DNA of 64,000 bases from RPQJ01 sp963846315 (GTDB taxonomy: Bacteria > Pseudomonadota > Gammaproteobacteria > Steroidobacterales > Steroidobacteraceae). Under the pieces are notes generated by a model. It was not told the DNA's origin and made no database searches. It worked only from the letters and a program-made list of their open reading frames with translations. Positions 19,375-28,159 of the stretch are shown one piece after another (positions within the stretch are counted from its first letter, which is position 1; each line of letters begins with the position of its first letter). The position numbers and the translations under genes were made by a program. The stretch lies in the NCBI GenBank assembly GCA_963846315.1, contig CAWJVM010000006.1, positions 310,001 to 374,000 of the forward strand. Direction: 5' to 3'.

Positions 19375-20501
19375 TATCTTCCCTTTCCGAGTCGGAGATC
19401 GAGCCACACGGCCAGCGCGAGCACCGCGCCGCGCGCAATGTACTTCGCCTCCGGCGAGACCGCCATCAGGGTCATGCCGTTGAGCAGGCTCGCCATGATC
19501 AACGCGCCGAACAATACGCCGAGCACCGTGCCGCGCCCGCCGCGCAGGCTGGTGCCGCCGATCACGCAGGCCGCGACCGCGTCGAGCTCCATCAACGAGC
19601 CCACGGTCGAGGTCGACGCACCGGAGTAAGCGGTCTGCATGAAACCGGTCAGCGCCACGATGCCACCCATCAGCGCGTAGGCGCCGATGATCGTGTTGCG
19701 GACCGGCACGCCGGACACCGTCGCGGCGTCTTCGTTGCCGCCGATGGCGTACAGGTAGCGGCCGAACGGCGTGTTCGTGACCAGCTGGTGAATCAGCACC
19801 GCGACCAGGCCGAGGATCACCAGCGCGACCGGCACGCCGCGGTAACCATTGGTGACGATGACGACCAGGAACACGAATTGCGCCAGCACCCACAGCTTCA
19901 GGAACGTGAGTTCGCCATCGTCGACCGGGAACCCGTAGGACCGGCGGCGTTTGCGTGCATTCAGAGCCGACCCGACGATGGCGGCGACGGCCAGCGCCGC
20001 CAACCCGTAGCCGGCGACATCGGGCAGGTAGTATGTGGTCAGCAACGAGTACACGTTCTCGTTGCCGCCCTCGACGACCGGTACGGTCTGGTTTTCGATC
20101 ACGAGCCAGTGCAGGCCGCGGAAGACCAGCAGTCCGCCCAGTGTCATGATGAAGGCCGGTATGCGTTCGATGGCGATCAGCGCACCCATCGCCGACCACA
20201 CCAGCACCGCGCCGAGCGTTGCGATGAGAAGTGCGACGGGAGCGGGCACGTCGTGCCAGAAGACGAGGACCGCGGCGACGGCGCCCGCGAGCCCCACGCC
20301 GCTGCCGGCCGACAGGTCGATCTGCCCAGGCAACAGCACCACGAGCATGCCGAGGGCAAGCACGGCCGTGACGGCGAGTTCGACCGAGAGCAGCGACAGG
20401 TTGCGCGCCGAGAGGAACACCGGTTCCTGCCATGCAAAGAAGGCCCAGATCGCCACCAGAGCGACGAGCATCGACAGCTCGCGGGTGGCGAAGCGATTCA
20501 T
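19374..20501 (-). CDS. Sugar ABC transporter permease, XylH type
   Basis: A 375-residue permease of the BPD_transp_2 family with about ten membrane helices. Family motifs are LLPGQIDLSAGSGVGLAG and YLYAIGGNEDAATVSGVPV, the latter being the classical (A)xGGNxxAAxLSGI loop. It closely resembles D-xylose permease XylH. Because it sits behind an alpha-glucosidase, glucose or a related hexose is the likelier substrate (inference). It overlaps the ATPase gene by 4 bp and the MFS start by 1 bp. Confidence 0.9.
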   Translation of the reverse strand: MNRFATRELSMLVALVAIWAFFAWQEPVFLSARNLSLLSVELAVTAVLALGMLVVLLPGQIDLSAGSGVGLAGAVAAVLVFWHDVPAPVALLIATLGAVLVWSAMGALIAIERIPAFIMTLGGLLVFRGLHWLVIENQTVPVVEGGNENVYSLLTTYYLPDVAGYGLAALAVAAIVGSALNARKRRRSYGFPVDDGELTFLKLWVLAQFVFLVVIVTNGYRGVPVALVILGLVAVLIHQLVTNTPFGRYLYAIGGNEDAATVSGVPVRNTIIGAYALMGGIVALTGFMQTAYSGASTSTVGSLMELDAVAACVIGGTSLRGGRGTVLGVLFGALIMASLLNGMTLMAVSPEAKYIARGAVLALAVWLDLRLGKGR

Positions 20502-22027
20502 GCCGCGCGCTCCAGGCGACCCATCGCCGCCGCCAGCAGCCGTTCCGGAGTCGCCGCCGACCGCTCGAACGTGCCGCCGACGCGGCCTTCGCAGAGCATC
20601 ACGATGCGATCGCTCATCCCCAGCAGCTCGCCGAGCTCGCTCGACACGAGCACGATCGCCTGGCCAGCGGCCGTCAGCCGGTTGATCAGTTCATACACCT
20701 CGAGCCTGGCGCCGACGTCGATGCCGCGCGTCGGCTCGTCGAGCAACAGCACTTTTGGCTGCGTCAGCAGCATCTTGCCGAGCACTACCTTCTGCTGGTT
20801 GCCGCCTGACAGCGTGCCGACCGCCTGTTCGAGTGTCTGGGCCTTGATGCGCAGGTCGTCGACGATCGTCCGGGTGCGTGCCACCTCGGCGTCGCGGTCG
20901 ATGAATGCGCCGCGCCGCAGGCTCCGCAACGATGACAGCGACACGTTGAACGTGACTCCCTGCGGCAGCACGAGTCCGTAGCGCTTGCGGTCCTCGGTGA
21001 CGATGGCAAGTCCCTGCGCCAGTGCCGCGCGTGGGTGTCGTGGAGAGAACACCTGGCCGTCAAGCTCGATCTTTCCGGCGCGGCGCTGGCCCCAAAGACC
21101 CATCAGGTGCAGCAGCAGCTCAGTGCGCCCCGCGCCCATCAGGCCGCCGATGCCCAGCACTTCGCCGGCCCGGACTCCGAAGTCGATGTCACGCAACGCT
21201 ACGCCGCCCTGCCTGGGCGGATCCACGTCCACCCCGCGCAGCGCCAGCAACGTGCGCCCCGGCGTTGATTGCCGACGCGGGTAGTGGTCTTCGATGCGTC
21301 GCCCGACCATGCGACGAATGATTTCGTCGGCATCCGTGCTCGCGGCCACGAGCGTGCCTTGCGCGGCGCCGTCGCGCAGGACCGTGATGCGATCCGCGAT
21401 CGCAAAGACTTCATCGAGCTTGTGCGAGATGAACACGCAGGCCACGCCACGTTCGCGTAGCCGTCGCATCTGCGACAGCAGCGTATCGATCTCGTTGCGG
21501 GAGAGCGCGGCCGTGGGCTCGTCCAGCACCAGCACCTTGGGCTTGCGCGCGATGGCGCGGGCGATCTCGACGAGTTGCTGCTGACCGATGCCTAGATCAC
21601 CGACCCGCGTCGCCGGGTCGAGCTGGATGCCACACTCGGCGAGCGTGGCGGACGATTGTGCATAGACGCGGTCCCAGTCGATGCGCCCGATCCGTTGCGG
21701 AAACGCCCCCAGGAACAGGTTCTCGCCGACCGTCATGTCCGGGAACAGCGCCAGCTCCTGGTGGATGATCGCGATGCCGGCCCGCTCGGCGTCGCGCGTC
21801 GAGCGGAACTCGACGGCACGATCGTCGACGACGATGTCGCCCTCGTAGCTGCCGTGGGCATGCACGCCGGACAGCAACTTGATCAAAGTGGACTTGCCCG
21901 CGCCGTTCTCACCGCACAGCGCGTGAATTTCGCCGGCACGCAGGTCGAAGCTGACACTGTCGAGCGCGGTCACCGCGCCGAAACGCTTGCTGACCGAGCG
22001 GGCAGCCAGAACGGTGCGATCACTCAT
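20498..22027 (-). CDS. Sugar ABC transporter ATP-binding protein, XylG/MglA type
   Basis: A 509-residue protein with two fused nucleotide-binding domains. Domain 1 has Walker A GENGAGKST (39-47), signature-like LGIGQQQLVEIARA and Walker B KVLVLDEPTAAL. Domain 2 has the degenerate Walker A GLMGAGRTE usual for this family, the signature LSGGNQQKV and Walker B VLLLDEPTRGID. It powers import with the XylF- and XylH-like partners encoded on either side. It overlaps the binding-protein gene and the permease gene by 4 bp each. Confidence 0.93.
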   Translation of the reverse strand: MSDRTVLAARSVSKRFGAVTALDSVSFDLRAGEIHALCGENGAGKSTLIKLLSGVHAHGSYEGDIVVDDRAVEFRSTRDAERAGIAIIHQELALFPDMTVGENLFLGAFPQRIGRIDWDRVYAQSSATLAECGIQLDPATRVGDLGIGQQQLVEIARAIARKPKVLVLDEPTAALSRNEIDTLLSQMRRLRERGVACVFISHKLDEVFAIADRITVLRDGAAQGTLVAASTDADEIIRRMVGRRIEDHYPRRQSTPGRTLLALRGVDVDPPRQGGVALRDIDFGVRAGEVLGIGGLMGAGRTELLLHLMGLWGQRRAGKIELDGQVFSPRHPRAALAQGLAIVTEDRKRYGLVLPQGVTFNVSLSSLRSLRRGAFIDRDAEVARTRTIVDDLRIKAQTLEQAVGTLSGGNQQKVVLGKMLLTQPKVLLLDEPTRGIDVGARLEVYELINRLTAAGQAIVLVSSELGELLGMSDRIVMLCEGRVGGTFERSAATPERLLAAAMGRLERAA

Positions 22028-23100
22028 GGGCGCGGCGGGCGCTGTGCATCCGGGATGCCGCGGTAGACGTCGTCGTACGTGGCCTGGCCGTCGCGAACCA
22101 CGGTATCGAGCATGTTGTCACGCGTGACCGTGACCACATCGAACAGCACGGACGGCACCTGCCCGTGGCCGTTGTCGACCGACTGGTTGGCGACGACGAC
22201 GCGGCGTTCCGCCATCTGCACGGCGAGCTCGGCGGCACCGCTCGCGAGCGTGCGCAGCGGCTTGTAGATCGTCATGGCCTGCGTGCCCACGGCGATGCGC
22301 TGCAAAGCCACGGTTTCAGCATCCTGGCCGGTGACGAGCACCGTGCCCGCGAGACCCTCCTCGCTCAATGCCTGGATGGCGCCGCCCGCGGTGCCGTCGT
22401 TGCTCGCCAGCACGGCGTCGATACGCGAGCCGTTGGCCGTGATCGCGGCATTGACGATGCGCTTGGCGTTCTCCGGCTTCCAGTCTTCGGCCCAGTCTTC
22501 GTGCAGCACCTCGATGTCGCCCTTCTTGATCAGGGGTTCGAGGACTCGATCCTGCCCGCGCTTGAACTGCGCCGCGTTGTTGTCGGTCTTGGCACCGTAG
22601 ATGCGCACGATGCGACCCTTGCCCGGTGTCGGCAGGTGCTCGACCAGGTACTTCGCCTGCAGCTCGCCGACATGCTCGTTGTCGAAGCTGACGTAGAGGT
22701 CCGGATCGCTGTCGCGGATGATGCGGTCATAGGCGATCACGGGAATGCCGGCGTCGTGCGCCATCTTGACGCCCTTCGCCATCGCCTTGCCGTCGTGCGG
22801 AACGATGACCAGCACGTCGACCTGGTTGGTGATCAGCTTTTCGACGTCGCTGATCTGCACCGTGTCGTCGCTGTTCGCCGCGAGCACGCGCACCTTGGCG
22901 CCGAGTTCCCCCGCGCGCTTGACGAACATTTCGCGGTCGGCCTGCCAGCGCGACTCCTTCAGCGTGTCGAGCGACAGCCCGATCACGATGCCGTCGTCCT
23001 GTTCGGCACCCGGAGTCTTGCCACCGCGCGACGCGAGCGCGAGCCCGATCAGCACGCTGGTTACCAGCGAGACGATCACCAGCAGGATGCGGATCTTCAA
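22024..23100 (-). CDS. Sugar-binding protein of an ABC importer, XylF type
   Basis: A 358-residue periplasmic binding protein (Peripla_BP_4). The hydrophobic N-terminus (RILLVIVSLVTSVLIGLAL) is a signal peptide or anchor; no lipobox Cys is present. Mature motifs match D-xylose-binding XylF: GLSLDTLKESRWQADREMF, VLVIVPHDGKAM, VIAYDRIIRDSD, YVSFDNEHVGELQA, ASNDGTAGGAIQAL and VTGQDAETVALQRI. The start is TTG 23100 with AGGAG upstream, 4 bp after the GH97 stop. Substrate specificity cannot be settled by eye; glucose, xylose and galactose are candidates. Confidence 0.88.
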   Translation of the reverse strand: MKIRILLVIVSLVTSVLIGLALASRGGKTPGAEQDDGIVIGLSLDTLKESRWQADREMFVKRAGELGAKVRVLAANSDDTVQISDVEKLITNQVDVLVIVPHDGKAMAKGVKMAHDAGIPVIAYDRIIRDSDPDLYVSFDNEHVGELQAKYLVEHLPTPGKGRIVRIYGAKTDNNAAQFKRGQDRVLEPLIKKGDIEVLHEDWAEDWKPENAKRIVNAAITANGSRIDAVLASNDGTAGGAIQALSEEGLAGTVLVTGQDAETVALQRIAVGTQAMTIYKPLRTLASGAAELAVQMAERRVVVANQSVDNGHGQVPSVLFDVVTVTRDNMLDTVVRDGQATYDDVYRGIPDAQRPPRP

Positions 23101-23104
23101 GACG

Positions 23105-25147
23105 TCACTCCTGCTTGAAGCGAATGGCCGCCCCGCCGCTGCTGGCCAGCGCGAGGTCGAGCGTGTCCGCCGCGGTCACCGTGCGCTTCTCGACCACCAG
23201 GTCGTAAGGACGCGTTTTCCAGTCGGCCTGCGGGCCGTCACGATAGATCTCGGCCACGTAGCGCGCCTTCGGGTCGAGGAAGGCGAGCTTCAGCGACAGC
23301 TGTCGTGGTTTCTCGTCGGTCAGCGCGCCGAGGAACCAGTCGGGCGTGCCGCGCTGCTTGCGCGCCACCGCCACGAAGTCACCGACCTCGCCGGCGAGGC
23401 CAATGCTCTCGTCCCAGTCGGTCGGCACGTCCTTGATGAACTGGAACGCATCGAGGTGCTTCGCGTAGTTCTCGGGCAGGTCAGCCGCCATCTGCACCGG
23501 GCTGTAGAGCACGACGTACAGCGACAGTTCCTTGGCGAGCGTGTGCTGCACCCGGTGCCGCCGGTCGTAGCCGTCGAGGTCGACGATCCCGGGCGTGTAG
23601 TCCATCGGACCGGACAGCATGCGCGTGAACGGCAGGATCGCCACGTGCTCGGGCGGGTTCACCGGGTCGCCCCAGCCGTTGTATTCCTGGCCGCGCGCGC
23701 CTTCGCGCGAGATCCAGTTCGGGTACGTGCGGCGCAGGCCGGTGTCCTTCACCGGCTCGTGCGCGTTGATGCTGATCTTGTGCTTCGCCGCCTCGCGCAG
23801 CACACGCAGGTGATGCTCGACCTGGAACTGTCCGTCGTGCCACTCGTGCAGCTCGACGCCGTTCTCGTCGAGCCGACGAATGTCGCCCGCATCCGCCACG
23901 TAGCCGGTCTTGACCTGCCGCACGCCCACCGATTCGTAGAGTGCGAACGCCGCAGGCATCTGCGGCTCGTAATTGCCCACGTCGCCCGAGGTCTCGTGAT
24001 GGCCGACGAGGCGCACGCCCTTGCTGCGCGCGTAATCGGTGACGGCCTGCAGGTCGAAGTCCGGGTGCGGCTGCGTGAAGTTGAACAGCTTGCCGTTGTA
24101 GAACCAGTCGCCGTCCCAGCCGACGTTCCAGCCCTCGACCAGCACGCCGCTGAATCCGTTGGCGGCGGCGAAGTCGATGTAGCGCCTGGTCTCGGCGGTC
24201 GTGGCGCCATGCTTCGGGCCGGAGCCCCAGGTGGCCTTGTTGACGTGCATCGCCCACCAGATGCCGACGTACTTGCCGGGCTCGACCCACGACACGTCGC
24301 CGAGCACGTTCGGCTCGTTCAGGTTCAGGATCAGGCTGGAATTCAGCAGCGCCGCCGCATTCGGGGCGATCTGCACGGTGCGCCACGGCGTCTTGAACGG
24401 CGTGTGCGTCTTGACGCGGAGGCCGTCGGACCACGGCGTGAGGCTGGTGCGGAAGATGCCGGGACGGCGCTGGTCGAGCACGTACGACGCGTAATCCACC
24501 AGCGCCGCCTCATGGAAGCTCAGGTGCGTGCCGTCGGCCAGGCGCACCGTCATCGGCGTGTGCGCCATCGGCACGTCGGCGAGCAGTGTGCTGTGGTACA
24601 GGTACTCGTAGCGGTTCCAGCGACGTCCCGGGATCCACCAGGCCTTGATCTGCTTCCGGGTGTCGTCGAGCCGGAATTCGGTGAGCTCGTCGGTGATGTT
24701 CACGGCCGCATAGCCCGGCTGCGGCGGCACTTCGTACCGAAAACCGAATCCGTCGTCGAATACGCGTACCCGCACGCTGAACTGGCGCGCGGCCCCCTTG
24801 ACCGATTCAAACTTCACCAGCAGTTCATTGTGGTGGTCGCGCACGTAGCGACGCTCGCCCCAGGGCTGTTCCCAGGTCTCGTCGTGGCTCGAGGTCGAGG
24901 AACTCGCGACGCGAAAGCCGTCGTCGAACGCGGGCTGCGACTGGAAACGCAGGCCGAGAAAGCCGGCCGGCATGAGTTCGACGTGGTTGCGCGCCACCGC
25001 GTACCGCGGCGCGCCGTTCTTGTCGACGTCGACAGTCACCGTCGTCTGCCCGTCGGGTGAGCGGACCACTACCGGCTGCGCCGCCGCCGTCACGGCGACG
25101 AGCAGGGTCGCGAACCAGAGCGAAGCGATACGTGCGGTGGATTTCAT
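23105..25147 (-). CDS. Glycoside hydrolase family 97 alpha-glucosidase (SusB type)
   Basis: A 680-residue exported enzyme with signal peptide MKSTARIASLWFATLLVAVTAAAQ. The N-terminal beta-sandwich is followed by a TIM barrel (VLVEGWNVGWDGDWFYNG) and a C-terminal domain. Three glutamates known to matter in inverting GH97 enzymes appear in context: HHETSGDVGNYE (about E384), INAHEPV (about E464) and ARGQEYN (about E488). The enzyme should release glucose from maltodextrin ends in the periplasm or outside. It heads a five-gene operon with XylFGH-like genes and an MFS gene. The divergent promoter region with the amylase gene carries a LacI-type operator. GH97 is best known from Bacteroidota Sus loci. 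Confidence 0.92.
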   Translation of the reverse strand: MKSTARIASLWFATLLVAVTAAAQPVVVRSPDGQTTVTVDVDKNGAPRYAVARNHVELMPAGFLGLRFQSQPAFDDGFRVASSSTSSHDETWEQPWGERRYVRDHHNELLVKFESVKGAARQFSVRVRVFDDGFGFRYEVPPQPGYAAVNITDELTEFRLDDTRKQIKAWWIPGRRWNRYEYLYHSTLLADVPMAHTPMTVRLADGTHLSFHEAALVDYASYVLDQRRPGIFRTSLTPWSDGLRVKTHTPFKTPWRTVQIAPNAAALLNSSLILNLNEPNVLGDVSWVEPGKYVGIWWAMHVNKATWGSGPKHGATTAETRRYIDFAAANGFSGVLVEGWNVGWDGDWFYNGKLFNFTQPHPDFDLQAVTDYARSKGVRLVGHHETSGDVGNYEPQMPAAFALYESVGVRQVKTGYVADAGDIRRLDENGVELHEWHDGQFQVEHHLRVLREAAKHKISINAHEPVKDTGLRRTYPNWISREGARGQEYNGWGDPVNPPEHVAILPFTRMLSGPMDYTPGIVDLDGYDRRHRVQHTLAKELSLYVVLYSPVQMAADLPENYAKHLDAFQFIKDVPTDWDESIGLAGEVGDFVAVARKQRGTPDWFLGALTDEKPRQLSLKLAFLDPKARYVAEIYRDGPQADWKTRPYDLVVEKRTVTAADTLDLALASSGGAAIRFKQE

Positions 25148-25278
25148 GGTCGGACCCCTCTGCCCTTCGCGGGGCAGGCAGGGTCGGCGTCCGCCAGTGC
25201 GGCCGCCATTCGTTGCTTCCCCCGAAGCGGCAGGCAGTCTAGCAATGATCCGGGCGCCACCTCCCGGCCAACGTTCAA

Positions 25279-25292
25279 TGCAAACGTATTCA
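25279..25292. promoter_or_regulatory. LacI-type operator between the GH97 and amylase genes
   Basis: TGCAAACGTATTCA is a 14-bp near-palindrome with a central CG (one of seven pairs mismatched), the usual shape of LacI-family operators. It lies between the divergent genes starting at 25147 (minus) and 25354 (plus). A copy differing at one base is in the TonB-dependent receptor promoter at 32663-32676. Confidence 0.68.
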
Positions 25293-25353
25293 AGACCTTG
25301 TGGCCCCGGCGGCCGGGGTGATTCACTGCGCGTCACGTTCAGGAGACTTCCCG

Positions 25354-27213
25354 ATGCTCAGATCGATGTTCAGGAAATGGCTGGCAGTGCTGGTGCTCGC
25401 ACTCGTCACGTCGACCACGGTCGCGGCCGACCGCATCGAACGGGTCGAGCCGGCGTCCTGGTGGGTCGGCATGAAGGACTCCCACCTGCAGTTGCTGGTG
25501 CACGGGGACCGCGTGGCCGAGCTGGCGCCGCGGTTGAACTATCCGGGCGTGACGATCGTCGGCGTAGACCGCGTCGAGAACCCCAACTACCTGTTCGTGA
25601 ACCTGCGGCTCGCGCCGGAGACCCAGCCTGGGTCGTTCCGCATCGACTTCCTCAAGGGCCGCTCCAAGGCGGCCAGTCGCAAGTACGTGCTGTACGCACG
25701 CGAACCGGGCTCCGCCGATCGCGTGGGTTTCGGGCCACAGGACACGATCATCCTCGTCACCCCCGACCGCTTTGCGAACGGCGATCCAACGAACGACACG
25801 GTCAAGGGCATGCCGGATGGACTCGACCGCGCGAAACCGCTGGGGCGCCATGGTGGTGACCTGAATGGCGTCTCGAACCACCTCGATTATTTGGCCAGCA
25901 TGGGGTACACGCAACTCTGGCTGAACCCGGTGCTGGAGAACAACCAGCCCGAAGTCACGTACCACGGCTACGCGATCACCGATTTCTACAAGGTCGACCC
26001 GCGCTACGGCACCAACGCCGAATTCCGGCAACTCGCCGCGGATGCGCGCAAGCGCGGCATCGGCCTGGTCATGGACATGGTGCTGAACCACTGCGGTTCC
26101 GCGCACTGGTGGATGGCGGACCTGCCGAGCAGGGACTGGTTCAATCACGACAGCACGTTCTCGCCAACCAGCCACGTGCGCGAGACGCTGCAGGACATGC
26201 ACGCCGCAGACGTCGATCGCCGCACGTTCTCGGACGGCTGGTTCGTCGCGACGATGCCGGACATGAACCAGCGCAATCCGCACCTGGCAACGTACCTGAT
26301 CCAGAACAGCCTGTGGTGGGTCGAGTTCGCTGGACTCTCGGGGATTCGCGTCGACACGTATTCATATTCGGACCGCGCGTTCCTGACCGAATGGTCGCGC
26401 CGCGTGACGCAGGAATACCCGCGGCTCAACATCGTTGGCGAGGAATGGAGTTCGAACCCGTCGACCGTCGCCTACTGGCAGCGCGGGCGCAACCCGCCGG
26501 ACGGTTACGTCTCGTACCTGCCGAGCCTGTTCGACTTCCCGCTGCAGGAAGCGGTCGCGATGGGGCTCAAGGAACCCGAAGGCTGGGGCACGGGCCTGCG
26601 CCGCATCTACAAGGTGCTCGCGCAGGACAGCATCTATGCCGACCCGTACAACCTCGTCGTCTTCCACGACAACCACGACATGAGCCGGATGCTCACGGCG
26701 CTGGGCGAACGACGCGACCTCGACCGCATGGCGCTCGCGTTCGTGCTGACGACGCGTGGCATCCCGCAGCTGTTCTACGGCACCGAAGTGCTGATGAGCA
26801 ACCAGGGCACGGAAGATCACGGTGTCATCCGCAGTGACTTCCCGGGCGGCTGGGCCGGCGACGCGAAGAACGCATTCACCGGCCAGGGCCTCAGCGACGA
26901 CGAGCGCGCGATGCAGGAGTACACGCGCAAGCTGCTGCAGTGGCGTCGCACCGCCCCGGCCATTCGCGACGGCAAGCTGATGCAATACGTCCCGATCGAC
27001 GACGTGTACGTGTACTTCCGCCGCACCGACGCGCAGACGATCATGGTGATCCTGAACAACGGCGACGCTGCCCGCACCGTCGACACCAAGCGCTTCGAGG
27101 AAGCGATCGGCGCCGCGACGACCGGCAAGGACGTGCTGTCGGGCCAGGCGCACGAACTGGGCAAGGGTATAGCCGTGCCGGCGCGCAGCGCCACGATCCT
27201 CGACCTGACGTGA
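25354..27213 (+). CDS. Secreted GH13 alpha-amylase / neopullulanase-type enzyme (SusA-like)
   Basis: A 619-residue exported enzyme. Signal peptide MFRKWLAVLVLALVTSTTVAA is followed by an N-terminal Ig-like domain (RIERVEPASWWVGMKDSHL), the (beta/alpha)8 domain and a C-terminal beta domain. The GH13 catalytic triad is visible: D334 in GIRVDTYSY, E363 in VGEEW and D442 in FHDNHDMSR. The N-terminal cyclomaltodextrinase-type domain and the overall pattern point to maltodextrin or pullulan cleavage. ATG 25354 follows AGGAGA; ATG 25366 is an alternative. It is followed by an esterase and an MFS symporter on the same strand and is controlled by the divergent operator region. Confidence 0.93.
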   Translation: MLRSMFRKWLAVLVLALVTSTTVAADRIERVEPASWWVGMKDSHLQLLVHGDRVAELAPRLNYPGVTIVGVDRVENPNYLFVNLRLAPETQPGSFRIDFLKGRSKAASRKYVLYAREPGSADRVGFGPQDTIILVTPDRFANGDPTNDTVKGMPDGLDRAKPLGRHGGDLNGVSNHLDYLASMGYTQLWLNPVLENNQPEVTYHGYAITDFYKVDPRYGTNAEFRQLAADARKRGIGLVMDMVLNHCGSAHWWMADLPSRDWFNHDSTFSPTSHVRETLQDMHAADVDRRTFSDGWFVATMPDMNQRNPHLATYLIQNSLWWVEFAGLSGIRVDTYSYSDRAFLTEWSRRVTQEYPRLNIVGEEWSSNPSTVAYWQRGRNPPDGYVSYLPSLFDFPLQEAVAMGLKEPEGWGTGLRRIYKVLAQDSIYADPYNLVVFHDNHDMSRMLTALGERRDLDRMALAFVLTTRGIPQLFYGTEVLMSNQGTEDHGVIRSDFPGGWAGDAKNAFTGQGLSDDERAMQEYTRKLLQWRRTAPAIRDGKLMQYVPIDDVYVYFRRTDAQTIMVILNNGDAARTVDTKRFEEAIGAATTGKDVLSGQAHELGKGIAVPARSATILDLT

Positions 27214-27222
27214 GGTGAACCG

Positions 27223-28135
27223 ATGTCGATCGTTCGCCGGACCTTCCTGGCCGCCCTGTTCGTCATGGGTAGCCCGGCGCGTGAACGCAGCAACGATGCC
27301 TGCCGCGGTGCCCGTCACCGGCCCCGGCGTGACCGGTACCGTGGTGCGTTACGCGGGCATGTCGTCGAGCCACGTCGCCCCGCGCAACGTCGACGTCTGG
27401 TTGCCGCCGAGTTACGGCAGGGATCCTGCCAGGCGCTATCCCGTGCTGTACATGCACGACGGCCAGAACCTGTTCGATCCGGCGACGTCCTACGGCAACG
27501 TCGACTGGGCCGTGGATGAAGTCATGGCCAGCCTGATCGACCGGGGCGAAGTGCGCGAGGCAATTGTCGTCGGCATCTGGAACACGCCGCAGCGACGCGC
27601 CGAATACATGCCGCAGCGGCCCGTGCAGGGCACGATCAAATTCAACGTGCCGGGCGCAGCAGACCTGAAGCCCGTGGACATCATTTCGGATCGGTACCTC
27701 GCCTTCCTGGTCGAGGAACTGAAGCCCTTCATCGACGTTTCGTACCGCACCCTGCCCGGCCGCGCCGACACGTTCGTGATGGGCTCGAGCATGGGCGGCC
27801 TGATCTCGCAGTACGCGATGAGCCAGTACCCGGACGTCTTTGGCGGCGCCGGGTGCGTGTCGACACATTGGCCAGCGGGTGACGGGATCGCCATCGACGA
27901 CTTCGCGGCACACCTGCCCGACCCGGCCATGCACAGGTACTGGTTCGACTACGGCACTGCTACGCTCGACGCGACGTACGAGCCGTACCAGAAGCGCGTC
28001 GACGAGATCCTGCGCAAGGCGGGCTACGTCGAAGGCCGGAACTGGATCACGCGCAAGTTCGAGGGTGCCGAGCACTCCGAGAAGGCGTGGCGGCTGCGCG
28101 TCGACCAGCCGTTGGTGTTCCTGCTCGGCCTCTGA
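27223..28135 (+). CDS. Secreted alpha/beta-hydrolase esterase, frame broken near 27280
   Basis: An esterase-D/Fes-like hydrolase of about 304 residues once the frame is repaired. ATG 27223 has a strong ribosome site (GAGGTGA) and starts a signal peptide MSIVRRTFLAALFVMGSPA, but the frame then shifts. The enzyme body (VVRYAGMSSSHVAPRNVDVWLP, YMHDGQNLFDP, nucleophile Ser in MGSSMGGL) is in the next frame. Adding one GC at 27276-27283 (GGCGCGTG to GGCGCGCGTG) joins them as SPARVNAAT with a normal cleavage site. As written, translation could begin only at downstream starts such as ATG 27296, giving no signal peptide. It lies 9 bp after the amylase stop. The substrate is unknown; deacylation of sugars or glucans is possible. 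Confidence 0.8.
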
Positions 28136-28159
28136 TCGCTTTCTAAAGGAACACACACG

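Noticed and set aside
25148..25353. A protein-coding reading of the GH97/amylase intergenic region
   Set aside because: Open frames cross it on both strands, but the signal peptides of both flanking enzymes begin at their own ATGs and the stretch holds the operator and divergent promoters.
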